Shown piece after piece: positions 10,041 to 20,939 of a stretch of 64,000 nt of DNA. This stretch comes from Typha latifolia (lineage: Eukaryota > Streptophyta > Magnoliopsida > Poales > Typhaceae). The translations under genes and the position numbers were made by a program. The stretch lies in the NCBI GenBank assembly GCA_019914945.1, contig CM034099.1, forward strand, positions 14,063,923 through 14,127,922, written 5' to 3'. Positions within the stretch are counted from its first letter, which is position 1. Each line of letters opens with the position of its first letter. Below the pieces are notes generated by a model. It was given only the letters and a program-made list of their open reading frames with translations, was not told where the DNA came from and did no database searches.

Positions 10041-12287
10041 TGTAACAACCCAACCTTAAAAAAAAAAAACTAATTGCATGGCACGATGTGGTCGAACACA
10101 ATGTGGCTGGCCTCGTGCAATGTAGTGGTAGGAGGGGAGCGTGCCACGCGCCGACCCGGCCAACCTGGCCGGCCAGCTGGCGCGGTGGGCCCCACCATCG
10201 TGGCCTCCCTTCCCACTACCTCCCTTTCTCCCTCTATATCTCTCTTTGATACTCACTAATATAATTTTACTAAGTATAGTATAATAATTTATTAATTACA
10301 ATTATAAATATTGTCGATAAATTTATTTATAGTTTAGTTATTATTTATTAGTTAATATATATAGTCTTATTGATAATAATTTTATATTTATATTTAATTT
10401 ATATTTTTATATGCCTATTTTTAGTATATTAGTATTGTCTAATAGTTTGTATAAAATGGAATACTAGACTTATAGATTAGTTTTGTATAATAGGATAATG
10501 ATTATTTTACGTATAATTTAAGATTAGTTAAATAAGTGTAAGTATTACAAAATAATTATTAATAATATTATTTTATAATTATATTTTTATTAAATTATAT
10601 ATATATAGTTGTCTTGGTTATTTACAAAAAAGAAATAAATTACTATATACTTATATTCTATAATTAGTAAATTAGGATTTTATTAAATAAATATAAATAG
10701 CATATTAATATTGTCACAATTAAATTTATCCTATAAATCTAATCAATGTTAAACCTAATAAAATATTATATTTTACTTGAACGAATTATAATCAGATAAA
10801 CAACTAACTTTATGTTACTTAAACATTTTCATACTCTGAACCCCCTTATTCGAGACCTTGGGGATCTCACCAGCGATGAGTGGCGGTTGATTGATGGACC
10901 TGAGAGATACGTGTGTTGAGTCTTCTAATAAGAAGTAAGTAGTCTTATCCTCTAGATGCCTTTCTCAAATTATGTTATATTATATATTATGTACATGCAC
11001 GTTTTGACCTCCAGCATTATTATATGACTTTATCTATAGATGATTGCAATCGAGCATATTTTTATCATGCATAGAATTAGGCTGATATTGAATATGAGTA
11101 TGATGATGATAAATAGAGATGATTATATTTAGGTGGATGTTGATACCCTAGCGGGTGGCGGGGTATGATTATATTTGAGATACTCTTGCAGGTCACGGAG
11201 TATGCTTTGAGCGATGATCGTGATGTTGAGAACTGCATATGATTTTATTCTCATCTGACTACCTAATTATCAAATGATCAATTTACATCATATATTGTTG
11301 CATTTGATATCATAGCATGGTCATAGATGGCATGCATATCATGTGCCATATTTGAGAGAGAGTTATGATAATATTATGGCATAGAGATTTGTTTATTTAT
11401 TATCGAGGATTATATATTTTTATCAGTTATGACATGTTATCTACATTTCAATTATGTATTATTGAGATTATATTTATACTCTCATTCATAACATGATGCT
11501 CTTTATGATTCATATTATTCAGTACATGACTTACTCTTTATTTGGCATCACTGATTCGGGATAAAATCTATTCACTGAGCCTTTTGCTCATGACTCTCTT
11601 TATTTTTTTCTTTTTAACCCCCACAAATATTATGGTACGTGATACCGCCTTGAGATATCATGATGAGATATTTTAGAGCAAAGATGAGGTGATACCGCCT
11701 TTATTTGGCATCACTGTAATAGTATCACTAATTCGGGGTAAAATCTATTCACTGAGCCTTTTGCTCATGACTCTCTTTATTTCTTTCTTTTTAACCCCCA
11801 CAAATATTATGGTACGTGATACCGCCTTGAGATATCATGATGAGATATTTTAGAGCAAAGATGAGGTGATACCGCCTCTATTTGGCATCACTGTACTAGT
11901 ATTTGATATTTATACTCTTTTGTATTAAACGATGATTTGTATAATACAGGTCGAATCATGGCGTACTCTTGTATTAATTATTTTAGTCATATCTTGATGG
12001 TTTGTTGTGGCCTGTGTGGATCCTACCAGATTATGTAGTAGTCTAGTGTATATTATTATGGACTTTGATATTCATATATTAACAGGTTTATTTAGTTAAT
12101 AGTATGATTTATTTGGTGATGGATTATATGATCATGGATAGGTTAGTAGGTAATTTTTAATGATGTCATAATTATATGTGCACAGGAAAGCATCTCTGCG
12201 TGACAGGCCCCACCTAACCTGTCGCATGCACGCGTGCCGTATGGGCGCGTGGGCGTGCACGTGCCCGGGCTGGGCGGGGGCGTTACA
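10041..12287 (+). mobile_element. Solo LTR, family A (copy A1)
   Basis: Starts TGTAACAACCCAACC and ends GGGGGCGTTACA, flanked by a perfect AAATG duplication (10036-10040, 12288-12292). No coding sequence, primer site or purine tract, so it is a solo LTR left by LTR-LTR recombination. The TGTAACAACC…TTACA ends and ~2.2-3.2 kb length fit Tekay/Del-like Ty3 LTRs. Unlike other A copies it lacks the long CT microsatellite block (deleted after CCCTCTATATCTCTC near 10245). It carries a 177-bp tandem duplication at 11535-11888. Confidence 0.85.
11535..11888 (+). repeat. 177-bp tandem duplication inside LTR A1
   Basis: Two near-identical copies in a row (for example ATCTATTCACTGAGCC at 11566 and 11743; GATACCGCCT at 11691 and 11868). 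Other family A copies have one unit, so it arose in this copy. Confidence 0.85.
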
Positions 12288-12443
12288 AAATGGTATGATG
12301 TTCCTTTTTGTAAAGAGACACTTCATTCGTGGAACAACAATAATGAGAAAACAAATGGAGATTGTGTTGAAGGAATTCTCACCTTTAGACGATGAAGAGA
12401 GTGTCATTGATTTTATTAAAGTGTACATTTTGTTAATTTTCAA
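12288..12443 (+). pseudogene. Ulp1-type gene, exon piece after the solo LTR
   Basis: Continues the frame of 9925-10040 after one copy of the AAATG duplication: WYDVPFCKETLHSWNNNNEK, then GDCVEGILTFRR and a stop. The Trp codon is completed across the insertion site, which shows that the two pieces were once contiguous. No domain recognised. Confidence 0.55.
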
Positions 12444-12726
12444 TACTATTTTATTTCAGCGTAGTAATTATACTTGCCCCTAAGAGCTAATCTCCTATAT
12501 TGATAATCTTTAATATATTTGTAAATATAATTGGGGATTGGTTGTCCATGAGATCCTACCATTCCCTCTAATTTATAATTGAGAAGGTCAACGCCATGAT
12601 GGCGACGGGGAGTGAAGTGTTCATGAGTGGATGTACTATTTTATTTACGGTAATCATAATTATGTTGATGATTATAAACCTATTTACTTTGGATTTTTCT
12701 AACTATCTTTACTTTCCTCATCATAG

Positions 12727-12864
12727 GTTTGGTTTCTGAAGTGTTGGCAAATTTTGAAACCCAATTTTTCTGACATGACTCCCAAAATATTTCGATGGGC
12801 TGGTGTTATCAAGTTCCGGAAAGACAATCTCGCAACTCTTATATCTCAATTAAGTGCTGAGAAG
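12727..12864 (+). pseudogene. Ulp1-type gene, 46-codon exon
   Basis: An exact 46-codon exon: acceptor TCATAG at 12721-12726, donor AAG|GTAGGT after 12864. It reads VWFLKCWQILKPNFSDMTPK then FRWAGVIKFRKDNLATLISQ. Good splice sites on both sides make this a convincing exon, though the function of this segment is unknown. Confidence 0.55.
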
Positions 12865-13154
12865 GTAGGTATAATTAGAAAGTTATTTATTATAGAGCTA
12901 TTTAATTATGTTCATGGCATGCTTATGTAAACTTTATATTTTGCAAATCCTTCCTCCCATTCAGCTTACTAAAAAGGAAAAATAAATGGTTAAAGGATTG
13001 GATCACGTCTTAGATGAAATTCTACTCATTTAATAAAATCTGTACGAGTTGAGAAAAGAAAAAGAGTCAGTCACATATAGATTGAGTTGTACACTTAATT
13101 ATTTTTATTAGATTATCAATAAGTTTATATATATTCTAAATTTATTTTCTTCAG

Positions 13155-13790
13155 GATGAATCCAAGTTAGGACTCCCTAGTGAAGAAGAATTATCCATCT
13201 ACGTGAGCCAAACAGAGCAAGAATCATTCATCCGCAACTTATTTGCAATTGTGGATGATTTGAGAAGACAGATGAGCCAAATGGAATGAGAAATTATCAA
13301 ATTGAAGGCTGAAAATATTCAATTCAGGAGACGATTTCAGAAGATAGAGAATGAGAAGATAGTTGGGACTACTGAGTGGACTGGTTCAAGTAGTTCGACA
13401 TTTGTGGTGGACCTAAATGAGATGTTCAGATTTCGAAAAAGTCCTTACATGCTTCGTAGTAGATCCAACATTGTTGAGTTGCCTAATAATTGTTTTATGT
13501 TGGTGGAAGATGGAGAAGAGGAAGAGTATGATGGTGAACATCATAAGGAAGATGAAGAGAAGGAAGACGAAGAGAAGGAAGAGAAGAGAAAGAAGAGAAG
13601 AAAGGGGAAGATGAGAAATATGAAGAGAAGGAAGAGGAGAAAGTTGAAGAGAAGGAAGGGGAAGAGGAGAAAAATGAAGATAAGAAGAGGAGAAAATGAA
13701 GAGAAAGAAGAGAAGAAAGGGGAGGAGAAGAAAGGGGAAGAGAAGAAAGAGAAAGAAGATAAGGGGAAGGAGAAGAGGAGAAAGATAAGA
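13155..13790 (+). pseudogene. Ulp1-type gene, coiled-coil and Lys/Glu-rich exon
   Basis: Acceptor TCTTCAG ends at 13154. The frame opens DESKLGLPSEEELSIYVSQ, runs through a heptad-like helix (FIRNLFAIVDDLRRQMSQM) to a TGA at 13287-13289, then resumes in frame (EIIKLKAENIQFRRRFQKIE). Residues after about 13510 are Glu/Asp-rich, then Lys/Arg/Glu-rich; the DNA there (13505-13800) is an almost pure GA tract open in several frames, so the exact frame is uncertain. A coiled coil followed by a charged linker before the protease domain is plausible for transposon Ulp1-like proteins. Confidence 0.5.
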
Positions 13791-13960
13791 TAATGGAGGG
13801 GAAAAAGAGATAGAACAGTCTAATCAACCTTTCTTTAGTGGACCTAGAATTTGGTGGCATAGTGAGGATAGTCGATGACATGTGCAAATCAGATCAATTA
13901 CTTATTACCAAACTAATTGATTTGATAGAGAATATTCTCTCCGACAAATAGGAAATTCCT

Positions 13961-14816
13961 TTGGAAGGCAAAGCTGGCAAGAAAACAAAAGTCTATTCGA
14001 AAGGAAAAAAGAAAAGTATCATATTTGATTATCCTGGAACAGAATTGCTGATGGAAGATGATAAATGTTTGATTAAATGGATGCTTTCATTTCTTGATAC
14101 AAGGGTCCCTGTTTGGAAAGATGATCATGCGATGGTGGAGAAGTGTCAACTTCGACCTCTATTAAGTAATTATGAACTAATTAATGATGAAGTGATTAAT
14201 TGTTTTAGTAGAATTTGTTTCTATCGACAATTAGAGGATTCTGGTTTGTACATCTATTCCATATTTTCATCGACATTTCTTGATCAAGGGGTTCAAATGC
14301 AAAATGACTCGATAATTGTTGGAATGACTGAAAATTATCCTTAAGAACTTAATAATCCATACTTCTGGTTTATCCCTTTTCACACTTGCAACTATTGGCA
14401 TCTTTTGGTGGTTGGTATAAAGAACCGAAAGGGCATTAATTATAATTCTCTACGAGACCCTAGATATTTACAGGCTGCATAGAAAATAGTGAATATTTTT
14501 TTTACATGACATCATTTACTTAAGTATTTGTAGTGAGATATCTAAATAACTTAATTATATATGTAGTTGGGATGGGTCAATAGATGGCTGCATACTTTTG
14601 CATCGCAAATATATAGTATCTTGTCTGGACAGGTGTTGAAGGAAGGAAATTCGCACGAGGGCTGGAAGCTGATCAAAGCCAATCGCCCGAAATAGGCTAA
14701 TTCGTAAGTCCATTTAGTAAATATGATGTAAATTATTCTTGAATTCGTAACTAATTTATATTGCAGTCTTTTGTAGGGCTGATTGTGCGATATTTGTAAT
14801 GTTATATATTGACTAT
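13961..14816 (+). pseudogene. Ulp1/C48-like cysteine protease domain, inactive
   Basis: Reads KTKVYSKGKKKSIIFDYPGT, WMLSFLDTRVPVWKDDHAMV and, after an in-frame TAA at 14342-14344, NPYFWFIPFHTCNYWHLLVV and INYNSLRDP; then VNRWLHTFASQIYSILSG and, past a GTAAGT…TTGCAG intron (about 14704-14765), RADCAIFVMLYIDYI. This is the order of Ulp1-type SUMO-protease domains. By eye the nucleophile Cys (14784-14786) is kept, but the catalytic His (HW) is Tyr (YW) and the Asp (YDSL) is Asn, so with the stop it should not cleave SUMO. Such genes are carried by some plant Mutator-like and CACTA elements; the convergent MuDR transposase here favours Mutator. Confidence 0.7.
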
Positions 14817-14999
14817 ATCCACAGAAGATAAGCATTTGATTTTGAATAGGAAAACATGTGCAGACTTAAGGCTTCCACGTGCTTTACAATTATTAGGGAC
14901 GGGATTTTCAAGGTGCTGCCAATACTAAAAGATTTAATTGAGTAAGAATCTTTGTCCATGATTCTTATTTGACCCTATTCGTCTTTGTAATAGTGAAGT

Positions 15000-15720
15000 T
15001 TGTGAATTCTGTAGTGAATATTTGCGATAGTTGTCAATATAGTTTCAAAAATTATTAATATAATTTTGAAAGTTGTTAATATGTCATTAATACAAGTTGT
15101 TATTATATTTGCCAATGTTGTTATACAAGGAAAGTTGTTTATATAACTAGGCATTTTAAGGCAGTTATATAACTATAAAATTTGTTTTTATATTTACAAA
15201 AGTTGTTATTATATTTGTAAAAGTTGTTATTATGACTAGCTATTTTAAGGCAAGTTGTTATTATATTTGCGAAGTATGTTAATATGAATAGCCATTTTAA
15301 GACAAGTTGTTATTTTGTATATAACTACGAAATTTGTTTATATATTTGCAAAAGTTGTTATATAACTAGAAAAGTTGTTATTATATTTGCAACCATTGTT
15401 AATATAGTTTTGAAAATTGTTAATATGTCATTAATGCAAGTTATTATTATATTTGCGAATGTTGTTATATAACTATGAAAGTTGTTATTATATTTGTGAA
15501 CGTTATTATATAACTATGAAAGTTTGTGAAATATGTTATTATGACTAGCCATTTTAAGGCAAATTATTATTTTGTATATAACTACGAAATTTATTTATAT
15601 ATTTGCGAAAATTATTGTTATATTTGCGACAGTTGTTAATATAGTTTCAAAAATTATTAATATAGTTCTGAATTTTGTTAATATGTCATTAATGAAAGTT
15701 ATTATTATATTTGCGACAAA
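15000..15720 (+). repeat. Degenerate tandem array of GTTGTTATATTTGCGA units
   Basis: Phrases such as AAGTTGTTATTATATTTGCG and TATATAACTACGAAA recur throughout; a larger unit containing GCCATTTTAAGRCAAGTTGT is repeated at about 15290 and 15548 (258 bp apart). It lies between the Ulp1-type gene and the end of the convergent transposase. Open frames here only reflect the repeats. Confidence 0.75.
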
Positions 15721-15903
15721 AAGATACTCTATATTTATATTCTTAATTAACAATATAAGTATATAATTCACAAAAAGAAGAGGAATGACGTTAAACATGT
15801 GGTCTTTTAACGCGACCCGGAATATTAAGCCAAGGTAGTACATTATGTCTGGTCCAAATTGGAGTAATATTCGAAGAATGGTCCTTAGAAAGAGGGGCCG
15901 CAC
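15721..15903 (-). other. Possible tail of the transposase gene beyond C1
   Basis: On the minus strand an open stretch (RPLFLRTILRILLQFG…) begins exactly at the C1 insertion site and would follow the transposase C-terminus after C1 is removed. It may be coding tail or 3' untranslated DNA; not recognised. Confidence 0.3.
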
Positions 15904-16139
15904 TGATGGGTTCTTGTACCAAAATATCGGGCTATGGAATGATTCCTTCAAGATCTGGATGTAGTATAAGAAATAGTCCGCGCAACCGTGGACAAATATT
16001 CGTCAAATATTCTTTGGTAGTCAGAAAATTACGAAACTAAGTGGATTCGATTTAAAACTTTCTGATCTACAACTTTTCTATTTATTTAATAAAAATAAAT
16101 AAGTAATGCAATAAGAAAATATCCTAACTAAATGTATCA
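15904..16139 (-). repeat. 3' LTR of C1, internally deleted
   Basis: Minus strand starts TGATACATTTAGTTAGGAT and ends AAGAACCCATCA. Compared with 20940-21764 it lacks the middle block, including the CpG-rich GCGTTCGAACGC region and the TATA box. Confidence 0.85.
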
Positions 16140-16160
16140 GCCCACCACGCTTCCCCCACC
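16140..16160 (-). other. Polypurine tract of C1
   Basis: Minus strand GGTGGGGGAAGCGTGGTGGG, preceded by the CTTGAGGGCAAGG phrase typical of this gypsy group, right before the 3' LTR. Confidence 0.65.
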
Positions 16161-16530
16161 TTGCCCTCAAGGTGTGAAGTCAGAAAAACACTCCAAGATA
16201 TTAGTCTCCAACACCCATGTCACTTCATCAGATGGTTTGCCAAGCTACTCGACTAGAATCTCCATCTCTAATCTGGTACCATATCGTCGTCGGCACCTAG
16301 CAAGTACACGAACTGGCTCCTCTAATGGCTTTGGTAGAACTGATCCAACGATCTCATGATCTCTAATCCGCTCCCTTAATAATAAAACATGGAAGACAAG
16401 ACCAATATGCTCTAACACTCGAAACAGACTAAAGTAGCGATGAGCTAACTTTTGGTTACGCATTGGACGTAAGGTCACCTATCGATATAGTTGTACCTTC
16501 ATAAACACCCAACTATAGATGTCGAACTCC
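16161..16530 (-). pseudogene. C1 pol C-terminus with chromodomain-like end
   Basis: Reads MRNQKLAHRYFSLFRVLEHI, a basic region that follows integrase, then LEMEILVEWLGKPSDEVTW, a match to the chromodomain core (two aromatic positions around V-W and the W near its end). In chromoviruses this domain guides integration to marked chromatin. Frame is broken between the two parts. Confidence 0.7.
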
Positions 16531-17650
16531 TACTCCCTATGACTGCGATTATAAACTTGTTTCATGCAGTTTTGACCAAGTTGAAGATGGGCATTCAACC
16601 TCCTCAATATGACGTCTTTATCCATCAAGGCTAAGTCTACCTCCGTCCGATCTGCCGATGCCACTGGATCATAAGCACATAACGTCGGAGCCGTGCGTCC
16701 ATACACCACCTCAAATGGAGTCATGCTAATGCTACTATGGTAGGCGGTGTTGTAAGACCATTCCACCCACGGTAAGACTCCAACTATCATCTCGGCATCT
16801 CTCCAACATATCACCTCAAGTATCGCTCAATGCCTCGATTGACCACCTCGGTTTGGCTGTCCGTCTGTGGATGGTAGGCTGAACTAAAGTTCAATCGAGT
16901 CCCCTACAATCTAAAAAACTCCGTCCAAAAGTCGATCATAAATACATGATCACGATCCGAGACAATCGTGCGTGGCATGCCATGTAACCAAGCAATATCT
17001 CTAACAAAAATTTTAGCCACCGACTTGGCTGAAAATGGATGTGACAATGCCAAAAAGTATGCATAGTTGCTCAATCTGTCAATGACCACAAAGATAACGA
17101 AATAACCACGTACCAGTGAAAGACCCTCTATGAAATCCATAGAAATGTCTTCCCAAATACGGTCCAGTATAGGTAAAGGCTGAAGTAATTCAGCCGGTTT
17201 CAATGTGGTTGCCTAAGCCCTTTGATAGACTTCGCAAGCATGAGCAAAACTCCTCACATCCCGCCTCAATCCTAGCCACTTGCAACTCTGAGATATCCTC
17301 CTATAAGTCCTCAAGACACCCTCATGATCAGCCTCTAGAGTTTGGTGGAAGTGTTACAATAATTTTTGCCGCAATCCATCATTTGTGGGCACTCTAATGT
17401 ATCCGCAATCCAGCAACAATTCACCTCGATTCTCCAACTCTAGATGACACTCCGGATCATCCATCACCTCTTGCAACAATCTCAAAACATTTGGGTTAGA
17501 TGTACATGCATACCTCAGCTCGTCAAGGAAGGGAAAGATAGGAGAAGAATAGGTTGCAAGCTCGGCGGTATCGGGTTGGCGCAATAGTGCATCCGCCGCT
17601 CTATTTTCCGTTCTCTTCTTGTATTGTATTTCATAATCATACCCCAACAA
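16531..17650 (-). pseudogene. C1 integrase
   Basis: N-terminal part at 17650-17354 (GYDYEIQYKKRTENRAADAL then the linker before the zinc finger). Core at 17203-16530: [49 protein letters not shown] and MTPFEVVYGRTAP. The D-D-E residues are all present, although the Gly in the usual TDGQTE is Ser. A stop after EFFRL and a frameshift before the TAYHSS segment split it, so no working integrase is encoded. Confidence 0.85.
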
Positions 17651-18902
17651 TTTTGTGACCCATCTCTGCTGTGCCGGAGTGTCTATACGCTGTCCGATAA
17701 AGTATGGAAGACTCTTTTAATCGGTTCGTATAATGAATCTTCTATCAATCAAATAAGGCCTCCACTTTGTCACCGCATGCAAAATTGCCAATATTTCTCT
17801 CTCATAAGTCAATAATTGCTGAGATTTTTGAGATAAAGCTTGCTAAGATAGGCAATGGGACCCTCTTTGCATTAGTACATCTCCTATGCCAACATCTGAT
17901 GCATCACATTCCACAATAAATTCTTTGGTGAAGTCCGGTAGCACTAAAACGGGTGCCATCGTCATTGTTGTTTTTAGTTTTTCAAAGGTATAGTGGCTTT
18001 ATCCATCCATCTAGAAGAGTCATTTTTCAACAAAAAAGTGAGAGGAGCAGCGATCTTGCCATACCTGGCGATGAAGCATCGATAATATCCGGTTAGTCCC
18101 AAAAATCCTCGCAATCCGGTGGTAGTAGTAGGAATAGGCCAAGCGGTCATGCATGCAACCTTTTGAGGATCCGCCTCTACACCATCCGCTGAAATGATGT
18201 GGCTAAATACTCCACTTGTGGTACTCTCCAAGGCACTTGGACTTCTTGATCTTCAATTGGTTTTGTTTCAACAAATTCAGCACATCCTCTAAATGTCACC
18301 AATGCTCCAATTCAGTCCTGCTATACACCAAAATGTCATAAAAAAATACCAAGACATACCTTCGCAATAGAGGCTGAAATATATCATTCATGAGGCCTTG
18401 AAAGGTAGTTGTAGCATTGGTGAAAAGGCATCACCCGAAACTCGTAATGCTTGTTCAGAGTGCGAAATGCAGTTTTATGCACATCCACCAGGTAAACTCT
18501 AATTTGATGATACCTGGCCCTCAAGTCAAGCTTGCTAAATATGGTCGCCCCTGCAAGCTCGTTCAACAGCTCCTCTATAATTAGGATATGATATTGGTCC
18601 TTGACGGTAATAGCATTTAGTGTCCGATAGTCGACACAAAAACACCATGTCCCGTCTTTTTTTCGCACCAATAACACGGGGGATGAGTATGAGCTATGAC
18701 TTGGTTGTATGAAGCCTTGCTCCAACATCTCGGCTACCATCTTAGAAATAACTTCTTTTTGCACATGTGGATACCGATATGGCATCACGTTTGTCGGTGT
18801 AGCTCCGAGTACAATCTCTATGTGATGGTCCGCCGTTCGCCTCGATAGCAACTTCTGTGGCTCCTCAAACAGTCTAGAAAAGTTATCTAATAAATTAGAC
18901 AA
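17651..18902 (-). pseudogene. C1 reverse transcriptase and RNase H
   Basis: Reverse transcriptase from about 18902 down: PVLLVRKKDGTWCFCVDYRT, FSKLDLRARYHQIRV. The catalytic box near 18340 reads [10 protein letters not shown] instead of FFDDILVYS (first catalytic Asp to Tyr), which would abolish activity. The connection domain (IISADGVEADPQK, GLRGFLGLTGYYR) follows at 18231-17974 and RNase H (IVECDASDVGIG, YEREILAILHAVTKW) at about 17970-17700, with several frame changes. Confidence 0.85.
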
Positions 18903-18903
18903 T

Positions 18904-19430
18904 TTAATGGTAGTACCTAAAACTCATTTGAGGCTTATCTCCTGTTGGTCCTAATTGAAGAAGATAGGCCAAATCATACGCATAAAACAACCCCACCATA
19001 GGCTCCATCACAAGAATCGGCGAAGACCGAACACTATCAAGCCGCACATTTTTGTTTCCTTGTTTAAATTTCATCCACATGCTCCGGAAATCAAATATGA
19101 TAGGTCCCAAACTCTGTAACCATTGAGTACCAAGGACAATGTCTGCTCCTTGCTGTGCCATCGGATACAAGTCCACAATGATGGCGTGTCCTTGTACCTG
19201 CATACTGACTTGGCGTCACAAGCTCTTCGCCTTAAGCTTCGTGCCGTCTCCAATAGCAACGTCAAATCCCGTGGTCGGTTCGGCATCCAAACCTAATCTC
19301 CTCACTATCCTCTCGTCTAGAAAGTTGTGTGTACTCCCCGAATCATTGAGGATGTGCACACAATGCTTTCTAACGAGTCCATCTACCCGTAACGTCCTTA
19401 GCACGGAAGTACCCGAATATGCATGCATTG
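18904..19430 (-). pseudogene. C1 aspartic protease and linker
   Basis: HILNDSGSTHNFLDE near 19350-19310 is the retropepsin active-site motif (DSG kept), followed by IGDGTKLKAKSL, ADIVLGTQWLQSLGPIIFDF, which is the second half of the protease fold. It frees the capsid and enzymes from the polyprotein. A frameshift near 19210 separates the halves. The copy in C2 has lost the Asp. Confidence 0.8.
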
Positions 19431-19559
19431 ATATTTCATCTTGGATATCTTACTCCACACCCTCCATAACGGCCTCCTCATGGACTTCCTTTGGACACTC
19501 TCCATCATCAACAACCTCATCATCCTCCTCGAGACCATCGAAAGCATCACACTCCCGAT

Positions 19560-20897
19560 CGATTTAGAACATTGATGACCGAGGGTGAAACGTTCATCAC
19601 ACCGCTCTTCGCTCCTCCACCTGGGCAAGTGTGAGAGTTTGACTGGGGGGGTCTTGTGCCTCATCTAACATCAGAAAAAGGCCTCAAAGGTGGTCGTGGT
19701 CTAGTACTCGCAATCGCTGTTTCTGAACCCGTAGAATTTCTATCCGGTGTTTTAGGTGCAAACTTCCTATCTCGGTTGCCCCAATTGGTTTTCGATGCCA
19801 TCTTTAGAGCCTTATGCTTTTGCTCCATTCTCATGGCCTTCTCAAAGGCCTCCTTAAGAGTAGTAGGACAAAGAGCACAAACATCCACCTGTATCTCATC
19901 CCACAGCTCTGAAATAAATGTGCTCATCAATTTCGGTTCGGGCTAAGGTGGCTCACAATGACTACTAACTCTTTCAAACTCAGCTTGGTACTCCAATACG
20001 GTTGTTCTCTAAACCATCTTGCTTAATGTAGCAGCAAAAGCTTCATATGTCGCTGTCCTAAATCTGCATGTAATCCTCCTATAAAAATTGACCCATCCGG
20101 TAAATCCTCCACCACGAATGACCGATCTATACCAAAGCAATACCGTTCCTTGGAGGTGAAAGCTTTCCATTTAGACCTTTGCATCTTCCGCTGTACCTTG
20201 ACAAAATATTGTTAAACTTGAAATGCCCAATCCGTTTGGATCACTGCATTGGAATTTTGGAAAGTCCAAGTGTGCGGTTCTCCCCCGAATAGTATTGTCG
20301 GGTTCGCGAAAGATCCTTGGTTCAGGTCTAAACCTTTGTGCATGTTGATCACCTTCTCTAAATCCTCGAGCACGTCCATCACCATCTCTAAAAGGATCAA
20401 CCTCATCCTCAAAGTGCCAATCCTCCTTATCGACGAAGCGCACCAGTGCCGCATGCCTATTTGGTTCCACCACCGCCGGCCTTGGGTTTTGTAACATAGG
20501 TGGGGGTGATGTGTAGGCATAGGTAAGAGGGGATCATTGACACTGACATGACGCACCTGGATCTGTTGGGTATCGGTTCGATGAGGTCCCACCGTTGGTC
20601 CTTTTTGAAGCTCCGATTGTCGTCGAGGAGATGATGAACCCAATCGGTTTATGACATATTCCTTGAAATCAGTGTGATCATTTTGAATTGTGTCAACTCT
20701 ATGCAACAATGTTTGAAACATGCCCTAAGTTCATCCTCCAAGCCCATATTCACACCCATGGACGTTGGTTGACTCGGTTCTGCTGTGGTCGCTCCAAAGA
20801 AATTGGCCTCACGGTTAGGGTCATCATGGATTGAGTTATCCCTTGTCAGTGTGCCCTCCATAGGTATTCTTGTTGATGTTATTTTTTTTTGTTTCAA
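19560..20897 (-). pseudogene. C1 gag
   Basis: Begins close to the primer site with a Met (20897) and reads TSTRIPMEGTLTRDNSIHDD, PSQPTSMGVNMG, then in a second frame TLLHRVDTIQNDHTDFKEYV, and a retrotrans-gag-like part near 19930-19661 (STFISELWDEIQ, EEAFEKAMRMEQKHKALKMA analogues). The zinc-knuckle area (RCDERFTLGHQCS, ~19600) lacks its first Cys and has a ~17-bp deletion relative to C2. Capsid protein of the element; several frameshifts. Confidence 0.75.
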
Positions 20898-20920
20898 CCA
20901 TTAATGGAGGTCTGACGTTC

Positions 20921-20937
20921 GCCTACTCTAATACTAG
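20921..20937 (-). other. Primer-binding site of C1, decayed
   Basis: Minus strand TAGTATTAGAGTAGGC versus the intact TGGTATCAGAGTAGGC at 42142; complementary to initiator-Met tRNA. Lies directly inside the 5' LTR. Confidence 0.65.
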
Positions 20938-20939
20938 AT

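Noticed and set aside
13495..13887. 130-aa Ser/Leu-rich frame on the minus strand
   Set aside because: Complement of the GA tract in the Ulp1-type exon.
15284..15951. Hydrophobic frames of 60-118 aa that look like membrane proteins
   Set aside because: Ile/Val/Phe-rich translations of the AT-rich array 15000-15720; only the part next to C1 (15721-15903) might be the transposase tail.
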